Shown in pieces: positions 10,712 to 23,300 of a stretch of DNA of 64,000 bases (its first letter is position 1; each line of letters begins with the position of its first letter). Below the pieces are notes generated by a model. It saw nothing but the letters and a program-made list of their open reading frames with translations, had not been told where the DNA came from and ran no database searches. Both the position numbers and the translations under genes were made by a program. This stretch comes from Bolinopsis microptera (Eukaryota; Ctenophora; Tentaculata; Lobata; Bolinopsidae). The DNA is taken from the NCBI RefSeq assembly GCF_026151205.1, contig NC_087081.1:13536340-13600339 (forward strand), in the 5' to 3' direction.

Positions 10712-11811
10712 TCAGCCTCTCCTTGCAACTCGAGCAGCCAAGTCAGCAATCCTAATCCTGCGTCTTCTCCGCAACAAAAGCAAGAATTTATTTCTAGCAG
10801 ATATTAACTTAATCTTGATGAAAGCACCAAAACTTCTTATAGTTAAACAGTAAATAAATGGGTTGGCAGCACAATTAATACAAATTGAAACGAGGATATC
10901 ATCTTCAAGATCTTAAACAGTGTCTTATTTGTCTTTGTTATAAATTCAATTTCATCCTTAGAAATCAGTGTTCCTGATGTTACCGAAGAGAAAACTACAG
11001 TTGGGGCGAGCGACAACAAAAACGTTGCTGATACAACGAGGAGCGTCAAAATAGTTTGTCTCTGGATCCCCGATACTCTTTTTACAAGGAATAACATCCA
11101 AATTGTTGTTATTACAACGCACACCATGGGTATAAGCGTAAAACATATGGTAATGAATATCGGAATCAAGCGTTGGTATTTATTTAGGAAATAAAAACGA
11201 CACGTTAAAGTTTCCCCACTGAATCCATAAGGGATAAATTTAAACGATAAATCATCATGAGAAAACAGCATATTCAAGACAATAACCACAATACTTGCGG
11301 TCGATAAAGCCCACACTGCACATGAAATGATGTAGCCTCTTTTGAATCTTCGTATGTTCGATCGTAGCGGGAAAAGCAAATTATTCAATTTGTTCACATT
11401 TAGCGATGCTAGAAAACAGCTGCTAGTATACAAGAAAAATATAGCGATGATCTTTATAATCCCACAAATACGATATTTAAAATCATTCCATCTCATCGCT
11501 TCTTTCATTGCAGAGCTGAAAAGACTCAGTCCAAATCCTAGGTCCGCTAATGCCAAATTTCTAATCAGAATGATAGACACCCTGTCTAAATGGATGGCGT
11601 TGTATTTGATGGAGGAGACTAACACTATAATGTTGCCAACGGTGGAAAGGAAAGCAGTGAAGAAGAGCCAAGTGAGGATAGTAATGTGTTGTTGAGAGAT
11701 AATATGTTTAGCTTCTGGGAAAGTATCGAAGGTTTTATTGGAGAGGTTGTCAGTTGGAATTGTAGGGGAGATCAATTCGTTGGGATTTCCAATACTGGTG
11801 GTGGCTTCCAT
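10712..11811 (-). pseudogene. Rhodopsin-class GPCR, single exon, frameshifted before TM7
   Basis: Translation from ATG 11809-11811 gives 303 residues with an N-terminal tail bearing an NLS/NKT glycosylation cluster (22-27). TM1 is about 43-68, TM2 78-101 with conserved D90 in LALAD, and TM3 114-138. A C116-C204 pair suits the TM3-ECL2 disulfide. TM4 is 160-180 with W167, TM5 211-239, TM6 252-276 with P270. The DRY motif is replaced by VNKL (139-142). Near 10904 the frame shifts by one base. The next frame continues as DDILVSICINCAANPFIYC, the TM7 NPxxY motif, then a basic tail ending ARVARRG at TGA 10712-10714. The total would be about 367 residues. Everything else is intact, so this is either a young pseudogene or a 1-base assembly error. 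Ligand unknown. It shares the intronless structure and DRY loss with the pseudogene at 2593-3766, so both probably belong to one local family. Confidence 0.85.
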
Positions 11812-13695
11812 TGAAAACTGTAAGTGTAATGTAATTGTATAAAATCTATGATGGGTACCAGGAACATGTCAATGGAAAATGAACAAATAAGTAATTCATG
11901 TTGAGTGTTGACGCTATCTTCTTCTAACTCTAACTCTAAGCCCACGCCAGCCCAAAATAAATGTTAATTTTTCAATTATTCTCTCAAGGTTTAAAGGAAT
12001 TTTACTATATCCGCAATTCCCCATTCTATTGCGAATGGGCGGCGCTCGGTTTTCTTGAAAGATATGGTAGGTATAATACCGTGAAATATTTTAATAAAAA
12101 AATAATTTTCTTGGCCAATACCCGCTCAAAAGAAATGTTAACAGTTACTTTCATTTCTAAGTTTCTTGCTATAATCTTCTCAAAATGAATATAACTATCA
12201 AATCCCATCCCTATTTTTCTACAAACCATATCTATAAACTTATAAAATATAGAAGTAAAAAATTAACAAAATTGAGGAAGTTACTTTATAAAGCTTAATA
12301 AACTGGTGGGAAATGGCTTGACAGTACAAATGACTGAAGGAACTATTAGCTCTCAACTAAACACTTTGATTTATATCTGTCTTACCTGGGGACCCCAGGC
12401 TATAACGTTCACAAACATACTATAGAATAGAGAGTCGGCGGAATGACAGGCTGAGCGCCGCCCAGTAATTAAATATCTGTCAAGTTAAAGTTGTAAATCA
12501 GATGAAGCTGGTATGATAGCAAAGCCATGTGTTCAACTTATATTTATAAACTGTCAAGAAAGATTTAAAATACTTAACAAATCTACGAAATCAAACGAGC
12601 ACGTGTTTTGGTTGTGTTATGCACGTGTCATGTGATTAAAATAATCACCTTCCTTATTGGGATACACTGTCAAAAGACTCAAAACGTTATCGATATTGAA
12701 GGACGCTGACTTTTTGTATGCAAAGAAACGATAAAGAAAATGTATAGCTTTTAAAAGATATGGAACAGCTTGTTTGTTTAGTTTGTGCTTATTTCCATCA
12801 ACTTACCTCACTTTATTGCAAAATGGCTATAAATGCATAATAATAATATTCTATTTCTACTCAATCTCATAAAATTCAAAGGAAATAAATCAAAATCAAA
12901 TTCGTTAATTAATAATTTTCACAATTTATCTTATTTCACATATCTCTGGAATAAAAAGCTTGAAATTAAATTCGTAAGACAAAAGATCAAAATAGCAAAA
13001 ATTTTGTTAGCGTCACGGTTTGTGGTTACTAGCTATTTTGCATACTTTTAAAAATATCCTACAGAGCCAAACTGAATCACTGATGACATTTTTTTTGTAC
13101 GTGAAAATAATGTCAGCTGTGGCATTAAGGTCCGTGAATAATAAAGTCCGGTAATTATTTCCATTAATTTTAGTGTGTGTCCTTATACTACATATGCGTA
13201 GATATGTGTAGCCGATTACTATATTAGCTTACTAGTATACTACTACTAGGACAAATATAATCACTCATCAGTCACATACAGTAAGTTAAAGTACTTAAGT
13301 TATAGCACCATGATTACTATGACTTAAGAGTTCAAAAAAGAGTAAAACACTTATCAAAAAATCACCAAACATTTCACAATTTTTTGGAAATTTTTGGGCG
13401 GTCATGATCGTGAATAATTATGTCCGTGAAAAATTTGGTCCGTGAAAAACTTGTCCGTGACAATCATGTCCGATGAGGTAATGTATTTACGATTATTTAA
13501 TCGCAGTAGAATGACAGAATGATTAAACAAAGATATGATAGAGAGAAACTAAGTAAAACTAAATATTTGTAAAGATGGTTTCTATCCGTTTGAAGCTGCA
13601 TGTTATTGTTGTTTTTGTAGAACATTTTTCAAAGTTATAAAAGAAAAAGAGCCAAAAAAGTAATTGTTTTTGTCATAAGAGCACTATCCAAATTC
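11812..13695. other. No gene seen; two repeat signatures
   Basis: AT-rich, with no supported coding sequence. Positions about 12385-12478 share a repeat with about 40455-40560 in inverted orientation. The 8-mer GTCCGTGA occurs at 13130, 13422, 13439 and 13453, with related forms nearby. Confidence 0.45.
12385..12478. repeat. Interspersed repeat, inverted copy at about 40455-40560
   Basis: The segment from GGGGACCCCAGGCTATAA to GAGCGCCGCCCAGTAAT matches the reverse complement of 40455-40560 along most of its length, with small indels. No coding or tRNA-like features are seen. Two copies 28 kb apart suggest a low-copy mobile element family. Confidence 0.65.
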
Positions 13696-13920
13696 TCAAA
13701 TCCCTGTGTAGTCAATATAGTCGTCTTCTTTGGTGTCTCCATTGAAGTCGATGTAGTCGTTTTCCAGCCCAATAATTTCCATGCTTGGATCTACTTTTGA
13801 TACGGTATTAAGCAGCAAAATCCCTTGGGATGATTCTGGAGTCTCGAAGTGAAATTCTGTCACTAGAAATAGTATTATCATCATTAATATTTTCTTGTAA
13901 TATAACCTGTCAAAGCCCAT
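13696..13920 (-). CDS. Possible small secreted acidic protein
   Basis: From ATG 13918-13920 the frame encodes 74 residues. A basic start (MGFDRLYYKK) is followed by a hydrophobic helix (ILMMIILFLV), a plausible signal peptide. The C-terminus is acidic and tyrosine-rich (ENDYIDFNGD, EDDYIDYTGI), resembling tyrosine-sulfation motifs or a peptide precursor. No dibasic processing sites or cysteines are present in the putative mature part. It lies 241 bp downstream of the TSP1 gene stop codon on the same strand, so it could also be 3' UTR sequence or an exon of another gene. I do not recognise the family. Confidence 0.3.
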   Translation of the reverse strand: MGFDRLYYKKILMMIILFLVTEFHFETPESSQGILLLNTVSKVDPSMEIIGLENDYIDFNGDTKEDDYIDYTGI

Positions 13921-14161
13921 GGTGCCCTCATGGTGTAAAAGAAAGTCAAGATTTGGCACTTGGCTAGTGGTCGCCACTAATCGAATGACTTAAAAGATGT
14001 AAAAACCAGCCCCTATATTATGATAGGCACGCCGCACGGAAAGTAAAATATTGTCCTGAACGACAAAGACTAATTTGTTTGCTTTCATTGTGTTGACCAA
14101 GAAATTAGTCAAAATCACTAACTACCTAAAGCAATAGATAATTGCAAAATAAAAATATTTT

Positions 14162-14358
14162 CTAACCCAAATGCAGGGCTTCTTCAGTTGTCTCCTCTGA
14201 TACTCTCTTTTGTTTCATCTGCATTATCCAGGAGTATTTCATCGCTGCTGTGATAGCGACAACCGTACAGAGAAGACCTATTAAACAGCATATGAAGATC
14301 AGGACGGGTTTGCTAAGTCCAAGCGGGCCGTCTGCAGACAAAAGAACTGGTAGTATAC
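14162..14358 (-). CDS. Terminal exon: transmembrane helix and cytoplasmic tail
   Basis: An acceptor (TTCTTCAG) precedes 14358. The exon is read in phase from the last TSP1 exon and encodes a short linker (LPVLLSADGPLGLSK), then a hydrophobic helix PVLIFICCLIGLLCTVVAIT. The tail is MKYSWIMQMKQKRVSEETTE followed by EALHLG and stop 14162-14164. The Cys pair inside the helix could be palmitoylated or dimerise; this is inference. No ITAM, kinase or death motif is seen in the tail. Confidence 0.85.
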
Positions 14359-17300
14359 CTGAAGAAATGAAGTCGTTATTTGTACATTGCGAAATTTAAT
14401 CATTGAGTTAAGTCAGAGCACAATATTTTTGCGTTGGTTGCAGAATCGCACAATTTGTCGCATTCCTTTTGAGGAAATGGCACGGAATTACATATTTGAA
14501 ACCATGATTGCATTCAATCCTCAACCTTTATGTTACCAATACCATGTTATTGCAAACCATTTGACAATTGCCATTTCTGAATCATAATGTTATAATTATT
14601 CTTTAAACTAATGTGTGAAGGTTTCATTCAGCTTCAAAGGCAAAAATTGATAAGATTAAGCCTTTTTTCTCATTATTTTAATAAATTTTTGTTTGTAATT
14701 ATGTACTTCAATTTGTAAGTAGATCTATTGGAATATGTAAATTATGAACCGATCAGCGAGATTTAAATATAACCTTACTTTTGCAACTTCCCTCACAGGA
14801 TATATTTTGTACGGTGTCACCCTCGCATTCCCTGAAACAACATCCAAATTACGATCATAAAATCGTCCGATTCATAAATGATCTTTATGGAAATAAACCG
14901 ACCATAATTTATATAATAATATATTAATTCATATCAGAAATTTGAACTCATTACAGTTACTCAAATTTTTCACTAACCGTCCAAAACAACTGGGCGAAGG
15001 ATTGTTACATGTTCTTGTTCTATTTCTAGTTTCTGTTTCACCATCACACTCGCATTTGCTCCAGTTTCCCCAATCCGACCAAATTCCGTCTACAGTTTGG
15101 CCTGAAATTTATTTTACACAAAAATGAAAACATTTTCATAACAAATCACAAAAATATTTGGGCTTGAAGAACTATAAGGATCAAAAGTATATTCTACGAG
15201 AACATGGTTATGACGCAATGAATTAGCATTTAGCATCATCGATGGTAAATACGTCAAAAAATCGCCTGTAAATACGCCGTATTCAAAAATTCTAAGAAAT
15301 ACGTGAAATACAAAATAGGCAAAATTTGGCGCTTAAATTCTTTGATGGTAAAATTTCTCAAAATACGCGCGTATCTCTTTCGAAATACGTGATTACAGAT
15401 TAGTGATATTTGCGCGTGCGTCGCTGGCCCAGTGGTATATTAATATAGCAATACTGACAGTCGTTTTGGAGACTTCACGGTGCTCGAATGAAAACGCTGC
15501 AGCGACTTGCTATTCTTATGCTGAACTGCAACCAATCAGTCGGTCTGCTGCAGAGCAGAGCTTCTCAGGTTATAAAGCAGTTATGCCTCCCTCGAGGAAT
15601 AGACTTTCAACCGAGACCCAGTTCCAGTGCATTTTTATCTATTACAATATTCGCAGACTAAGATCACAAGTCTCTCTTGCTTGAATTTTGAAACCGGTTA
15701 CCGGATTAACACGGACTTCCCAGTGGCATAAGTTTAAAAAGTGACTAGGAATCCAGCCTGGAAAGAAAAAACGGCTATAATAAACTTTTAAAACGGCTAT
15801 AATAAATTTTTCGGCCGGATGACGATTTCATTTCACCTTGCTAGTTATATTACAGAGGTATTTTTAGTTATTCATTAGTTATTCATAATTGCCAAAAAGT
15901 ATGGGAAAAAATGATCCTATCCGAGTCTCGAACTCGCAATCTGCTGATACGGAGTTAGCGTATTAACCAATTAGGCCACGATTCCATATACTGTAATGTA
16001 ATATTCATATATAGATCTTCGCGCGTTACTGCAACTTAATTTGAAATACGTAATTTATCATCGGGAAATACGTATGCGTAGTACCTACGCGTAGTCTCCC
16101 CAAAACGCATTTACCATCCTTGTTTAGCATAATATACACCTTTTTTGGATTAACCTAAAGAATCACGCGATTTTAACTGTTACAAAATATATGAAGGGAT
16201 ATCTATATCTTACTCACAGCATGAATCATGACATGTTCCATTATCAACCAAGTCTCCTTCACAGTTGCTGTATGATAAAAGAATTATAACTCTAGGTTTT
16301 AGACAATTACAAAACGATGCAAACAGCAAATGATTGACTTGAAATAGAGAAAAAACGATCGTCTTGAAACCTTAGATATCCATACCTTCCATAACAGAAA
16401 GGTGCCGGGTTGGTACAAGATCTAGTTCTGTTCCATGTTCCTGTTCCTGTAGTGTGATCACACTCACACGTACTCCAGTTTCCCCAATCAGTCCAATTTC
16501 CGTTCACAGTTTGACCTGAAAAATAATGAAAATGAATTATATTTTGTCGACTTATCAAGTGATATTTTAGTTCATGTATCATGAAAATTGTTCCTGAATC
16601 GTAGTTGATTGAAATAATTTTCAGCATAAGAATTTTTTTTTGCCTTTTTAGATTTACAACGTGGTATTCCACCAATACCAAGATTTTGCCCTACATTTGA
16701 TTGTATGTACTTACAACACTGATCATCGCATGTTCCATTGTCCTTAACGTTTCCCTCGCAGTCACTGGAATGTTCATTGTTTTGGTTTTTTGGTAGTTTC
16801 ATGTTTAAAGTTGAAAGTTAAACTCATTATGAATGAATAGTCATGAAAGAATTATAAATGAACTATAATGAATTAAGAATCCTTCGACAATTCGTGGTCT
16901 AAAAAATAAATTTCAACAGTAAAACTACCTTCCATAACAGAAAGGTGCCGGGTTGGTACAAGATCTAGTTCTGTTCCATGTTCCTGTTCCTGTAGTGTGA
17001 TCACACTCACACGTACTCCAGTTTCCCCAATGGCTCCAGTTTCCGACCACAGTTTTACCTGAAAATAGTTATAGGAATTAAATCATGTTATTGTTGACTT
17101 ATTTATAGTTCGATATTTTTTAAAAAGTTTATGTATCTTGAAAACTGGATTTTAATCTAAGTTGATCTGGAAGATTTTTAACAGAACGTACATTTGTAAA
17201 ATGATGTGTCACACAAATTTAGATCAGGGTCCTTTATAGTTTGATCGAATTTACTTACAGCACTGATCATTGCAAGTTCCATTATTGATAACTGCTCCTT

Positions 17301-20300
17301 CGCAGTCACTGAAATGTTCATTAGGTTATGTCACAATTTTGGTGTTCTGACGTTAACTGTTATGAATCAATAAACATGAATGAATAATGAATCCGAGTTA
17401 AAAACGATGCATAAAATTACCTTCCATAACAGAAAGGTGCCGGGTTGGTACAAGATCTAGTTCTGTTCCATGTTCCTGTTCCTGTAGTGTGATCACACTC
17501 ACACGTACTCCAGTTTCCCCAATCAGTCCAATCTCCGTCCACAGTTTGACCTGAAAACAAGAATGACAATATTAACCATTTCTTTACTTAGCAATGATAT
17601 TTTCGTAAAGGTCTGTTTACCTAAAATTTGCTTCTTTCATAATTAATATTCAGTAGAATGGTCTTTAATTGCTCAACAACTGAATCAAGATTGGGATCAG
17701 TTATAGTATCTTTAGTTTGATTATGTGTACTTACAGCACTCATCATCACATGTTCCATTATTGTTTATTTCTCCTTCGCAGTCACTGAAATGTTCGCAAA
17801 GTTATGTATTGGTGCTATGATAGTTTTACGTTGAACGTTAAATGTTATGAACCAATAATCATGAATAAATCATGAAATAATCATGAATGAATTATCAATC
17901 CGAGTTAAAAACGATGCATAAAACTACCTTCCATAACAGAAAGGTGCCGGGTTGGTACAAGATCTAGTTCTGTTCCATGTTCCTGTTCCTGTAGTGTGAT
18001 CACACTCACACGTACTCCAGTTTCCCCAATCAGTCCAATCTCCGTCCACAGTTTGACCTGAAAACAAGAATGAAAATATTAACCATTTCTTTACTTATCA
18101 ACTTTATTTTCGTAAAGGTCTGTTTACCTAAAATTTGCTTCTTTCATAATTAATATTCAGTAGAATGGTCTTTAATTGCTCAACAACAGAATCAAGATTG
18201 GGGTCAGTTATAGTATCTTTAGTTTGATTGTGTGTACTTACAGCACTGATCATCACATGTTCCATTATTGTTTACTTCTCCTTCGCAGTCACTGAAATTG
18301 GTGCTATGATAGTTTTACGTTGAACGTTAAATGTTATGAACCAATAATCATGAATAAATCATGAAAGTATCATGAATGAATAATGAATCCGAGTTAAAAA
18401 TCTATGCATAAAATTACCTTCCATAACAGAAAGGTGCCGGGTTGGTACAAGATCTAGTTCTGTTCCATAATCCTGTTCCTGTAGTGTGATCACACTCACA
18501 CGTACTCCAGTTTCCCCAATCAGTCCAATCTCCGTCCACATTTTGACCTGAAAACAAGAATGAAAATATTAACCATTTCTTTACTTATCAATGATATTTT
18601 CGTAAAGGTCTGTTTACCTAAAATTTGCTTCTTTCATAATTAATATTCAGTAGAATGGTCTTTTATTGCTCAACAACTGAATAAAGATTGAGATCAGTTA
18701 TAGTATCTTTAGTTTGATTGTGTGTACTTACAGCACTGATCATCACATGTTCCATTATTGTTTATTTCTCCTTCGCAGTCACTGAAATGTTCGCAAAGTT
18801 ATGTATTGGCGCTATGATAGTTTTACGTTGAACGTTAAATGTTATGAACCAATAACCATGAATAAATCATGAAAGTATCATGAATGAATAATGAATCCGA
18901 GTTAAAAACGATGCATAAAATTACCTTCCATAACAGAAAGGTGCCGGGTTGGTACAAGATCTAGTTCTGTTCCATGTTCCTGTTCCTGTAGTGTGATCAC
19001 ACTCACACGTACTCCAGTTTCCCCAATCAGTCCAATCTCCGTCCACAGTTTGACCTGAAAACAAGAATGACAATGTTAACCATTTCTTGACTTATCAATG
19101 ATATTTTCGTAAAGGTCTGTTTACCTAAAATTTGCTTCTTTCAAAGTTAATATTCAGTAGAATGGTCTTTAATTGCTCAACAACTGAATCAAGATTGGGG
19201 TCAGCAGTTATAGTATCTTTAGTTTGATTGTGTGTACTTACAGCACTGATCATCACATGTTCCATTATTGTTTACTTCTCCTTCGCAGTCACTGAAATTG
19301 GTGCTATGATAGTTTTACGTTGAACGTTAAATGTTATGAACCAATAATCATGAATAAATCATGAAAGTATCATGAATGAATAATGAATCCGAGTTAAAAA
19401 TCTATGCATAAAATTACCTTCCATAACAGAAAGGTGCCGGGTTGGTACAAGATCTAGTTCTGTTCCATGTTCCTGTTCCTGTAGTGTGATCACACTCACA
19501 CGTACTCCAGTTTCCCCAATCAGTCCAATCTCCGTCCACAGTTTGACCTGAAAACAAGAATGACAATGTTAACCATTTCTTGACTTATCAATGATATTTT
19601 CGTAAAGGTCTGATTACCTAAAATTTGCTTCTTTCAAAGTTAATATTCAGTAGAATGGTCTTTAATTGCTCAACAACTGAATCAAGATTGGGGTCAGTTA
19701 TAGTATCTTTAGTTTGATTATGTGTACTTACAGCACTGATCATCACATGTTCCATTATTGTTTATTTCTCCTTCGCAGTCACTGAAATGTTCGCAAAGTT
19801 ATGTATTGGTGCTATGATAGTTTTACGTTGAACGTTAAACTGTTAAATGTTATGAATCAATAACCATGAATGAATCATGAAATAATCATGAATGAATTAT
19901 GAATCCGAGTTTTAAAAAACGATGCATAAAACTACCTTCCATAACAGAATGGTGCCGGGTTGGTACAAGATCTAGTTCTGTTCCATGTTCCTGTTCCTGT
20001 AGTGTGATCACACTCACAAGTACTCCAGTTTCCCCAATCAGTCCAATCTCCGTCCACAGTTTGACCTGAAAACAAGAATGACAATATTAATCATTTCTTT
20101 ACTGATCAATGATATTTTCGTAAAGGTCTGTTTACCTAAAATTTGCTTCTTTCATAATTAATATTCAGTAGAATGGTATTTAATTGCTCAACAACTGAAT
20201 AAAGATTGGGGTCAGTTATAGTATCTTTAGTTTGATTGTGTGTACTTACAGCACTGATCATCACATGTTCCATTATTGTTTATTTCTCCTTCGCAGTCAC

Positions 20301-23300
20301 TGAAATGTTCGCAAAGTTATGTATTGGTGCTATGATAGTTTTACGTTGAACGTTAAATGTTATGAACCAATAACCATGAATAAATCATGAAAGTATCATG
20401 AATGAATAATGAATCCGAGTTAAAAATCTAGGCATAAAACTTAAAAACTACCTTCCATAACAGAAAGGTGCCGGGTTGGTACAAGATCTAGTTCTGTTCC
20501 ATGTTCCTGTTCCTGTAGTGTGATCACACTCACACGTACTCCAGTTTCCCCAATCAGTCCAATCTCCGTCCACAGTTTTACCTGAAAACAAGAGTGACAA
20601 TATTAACCATTTCTTTACTTATCAATGATATTTTCGTAAAGGTCTGTTTACCTAAAATTTGCTTCTTTCATAATTAATATTCAGTAGAATGGTCTTTAAT
20701 TGCTCAACAACAGAATCAAGATTGGGATCAGTTATAGTATCTTTAGTTTGATTGTGTGTACTTACAGCACTGATCATCACATGTTCCATTATTGTTTATT
20801 TCTCCTTCGCAGTCACTGAAATGTTCGCAAAGTTATGTATTGGTGCTATGATAGTTTTACGTTGAACGTTAAATGTTATGAACCAATAATCATGAATAAA
20901 TCATGAAATAATCATGAATGAATTATCAATCCGAGTTAAAAACGATGCATAACATTACCTTCCATAACAGAAAGGTGCCGGGTTGGTACAAGATCTAGTT
21001 CTGTTCCATGTTCCTGTTCCTGTAGTGTGATCACACTCACACGTACTCCAGTTTCCCCAATCAGTCCAATCTCCGTCCACAGTTTGACCTGAAAATGAAA
21101 AAAATCATTTTGTTGCTTACTTAACAATAAATAATATTATTAAAGTCCAAGTATCTTAAAACTGCACATACGATTAATGTTCAGGAATCAGGAGAATGTA
21201 TTTGGTTGTTACACGTTGGTGCTCCACAACTGACTCAAGATTGCGTGGTCAGTTATAGTATCTTTAGTTTGATTGTGTGTACTTACAGCACTGATCATCA
21301 CATGTTCCATTATTGTTTATTTCTCCTTCACAGTCACTGAAATGTTCGCAAAGTTATGTAAATATTTTGGTGTTCTGATAGTTTACGTTGAACGTTCACT
21401 GTTATGAAAGTATGAATCAATCATGAATTATGAATCCGATTAAAAAACATACGCACAAAAGTTAAAACTACCTTCCATAACAGAAAGGTGCCGGGTTGGT
21501 ACAAGATCTAGTTCTGTTCCATGTTCCTGTTCCTGTAGTGTGATCACACTCACACGTACTCCAGTTTCCCCAATTAGTCCATCCTCCATCTACATTGTGA
21601 CCTGTTGCATTTGCATGGATAAGTCATTGAATCACTTTCCTCTCAATTTCATCTTTTTCGAATATCTTCGTGAGAATGTTCATCGAGATTTGAGTTTTAT
21701 GTCTTGAAAAAGTAATATTTTACAAATTGAGATTTGATTTTATCAAGAAATCGGATATCTACAACATATTTAAAATTATATTTAAAAATACGTCCGCGAA
21801 TTTGGCGGCAGAATTTATGGAAACGTTTTTGAAACGAGCAAAATATCGCTAAACAAAAAGACGCCGAAAATGTGATCCAGGCAAAATTAATGCATGGCTC
21901 TTGTGTTGCAAATTTTTGAGAAAATTTTCCAATTTCTGTATTTCTTCTTAACACCTTTTTAAAAAAATTACAAAAACAATATTTAAGGAAAATCGTAAAC
22001 TTCGACTAATTGACAATTAACTGTAAAGTAATAGTTTCCGTTGGCATTCTGGCAGTGCCTATTCTATTTCTAGGGAGTGAGCTTAAGATTCTGTTAAATC
22101 TAAGCAAATTTTCCTCGGCTGACTCGGCCGAACGATCGGGAAACCGTTATTGACAGTTAAATAAGCAGCTGCCCATCGCAGCAAAGCCTCGGGCGAATAA
22201 AGTATGGAATACACTTTCTTAACCGACACTTGCTTAATTGTTATTGTACCATCGGCTACTGAAGGTGAGCGGTCACATTGTAATCATATGGCTGTTTGGA
22301 TAAACCGAAGTAAAATAAGTATCTAGATTAAGGATATTTGCAGAAACCTTTCAAATTCAAACTTTCACCATTAGTTATAGCTATCCAAAGATCAGATCTA
22401 AATGTATAAATAATGATAATAATAAAGTGATTATAAAGTGACGGTAAACGAAGTGAATACAATAAAATATAGTGTGATAATAATCATAGTGTGATTAAAA
22501 TTTAACAAAATCAAGAACTTACAGCAAAGATGGTGACAGGTGCCGTTTTCTAGTTGATGACCAGTACAGTCACTGAAATCAAATGAGGAGTTAAAGTGCT
22601 TACTATCTTATAATAATAATATCTGCACGGAGCATATTTCCTCATAAAATCAAACATTTGACATAAAAAATGTGCTTGTAACGCGATATACATTATACCT
22701 GTCGTAAATTGGCCCTCGTACGACTACGACATACCTGTCGTATTTACGAAAGATAGATGCACACATCAAAATGGTACAAGTATGGTGTAACAGTTGTAAC
22801 GATAGATAGATATTTACAGTAAATTATAAATTATAACTTATTTCATAACTGGGATTTCGTGTCGATAATCACCTTCCATGACAAGAAGGTGCCGGGTCGG
22901 TACAAGATCTAGTTCTGTTCCATGTTCCTGTTCCTGTAGTGTGATCACACTCACACGTACTCCAATACTCCCAATCAGTCCAACCCCCTTCTACAGTTAC
23001 ACCTGAAACAATTTCTTTTTACGCTTCATTTCAAGCGTGGGGTCCCCAGGTAAGCATTCCTTTATCACCGTCTGTTTTGTTTTTAATTGATCTAAATATA
23101 AAATATGTTGACTTACAGCACTGATCATCACAAGTTCCTTCGTCTGTAAGATCGCCTACACAGTCCCTGAAGTGGTTTGGTACTTTAGTTTTTTCCAAAG
23201 CAACTTTAATTTAAGTATTTTATTTTTGCAAAGATCTCAAAACATGCTGCCTTTAGACGAAGTTTTATTTTTACCTTCCATAACAGAAAGGTGCCGGGTT

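Noticed and set aside
15913-15985. Functional tRNA-Arg
   Set aside because: The acceptor arms do not pair and it lies inside a transposon-like unit.
16386-21601. Possible CRISPR-like array
   Set aside because: The regularly repeated segments are exons with introns in animal DNA; repeats are 130 nt and spacers are hundreds of bases and mutually similar.
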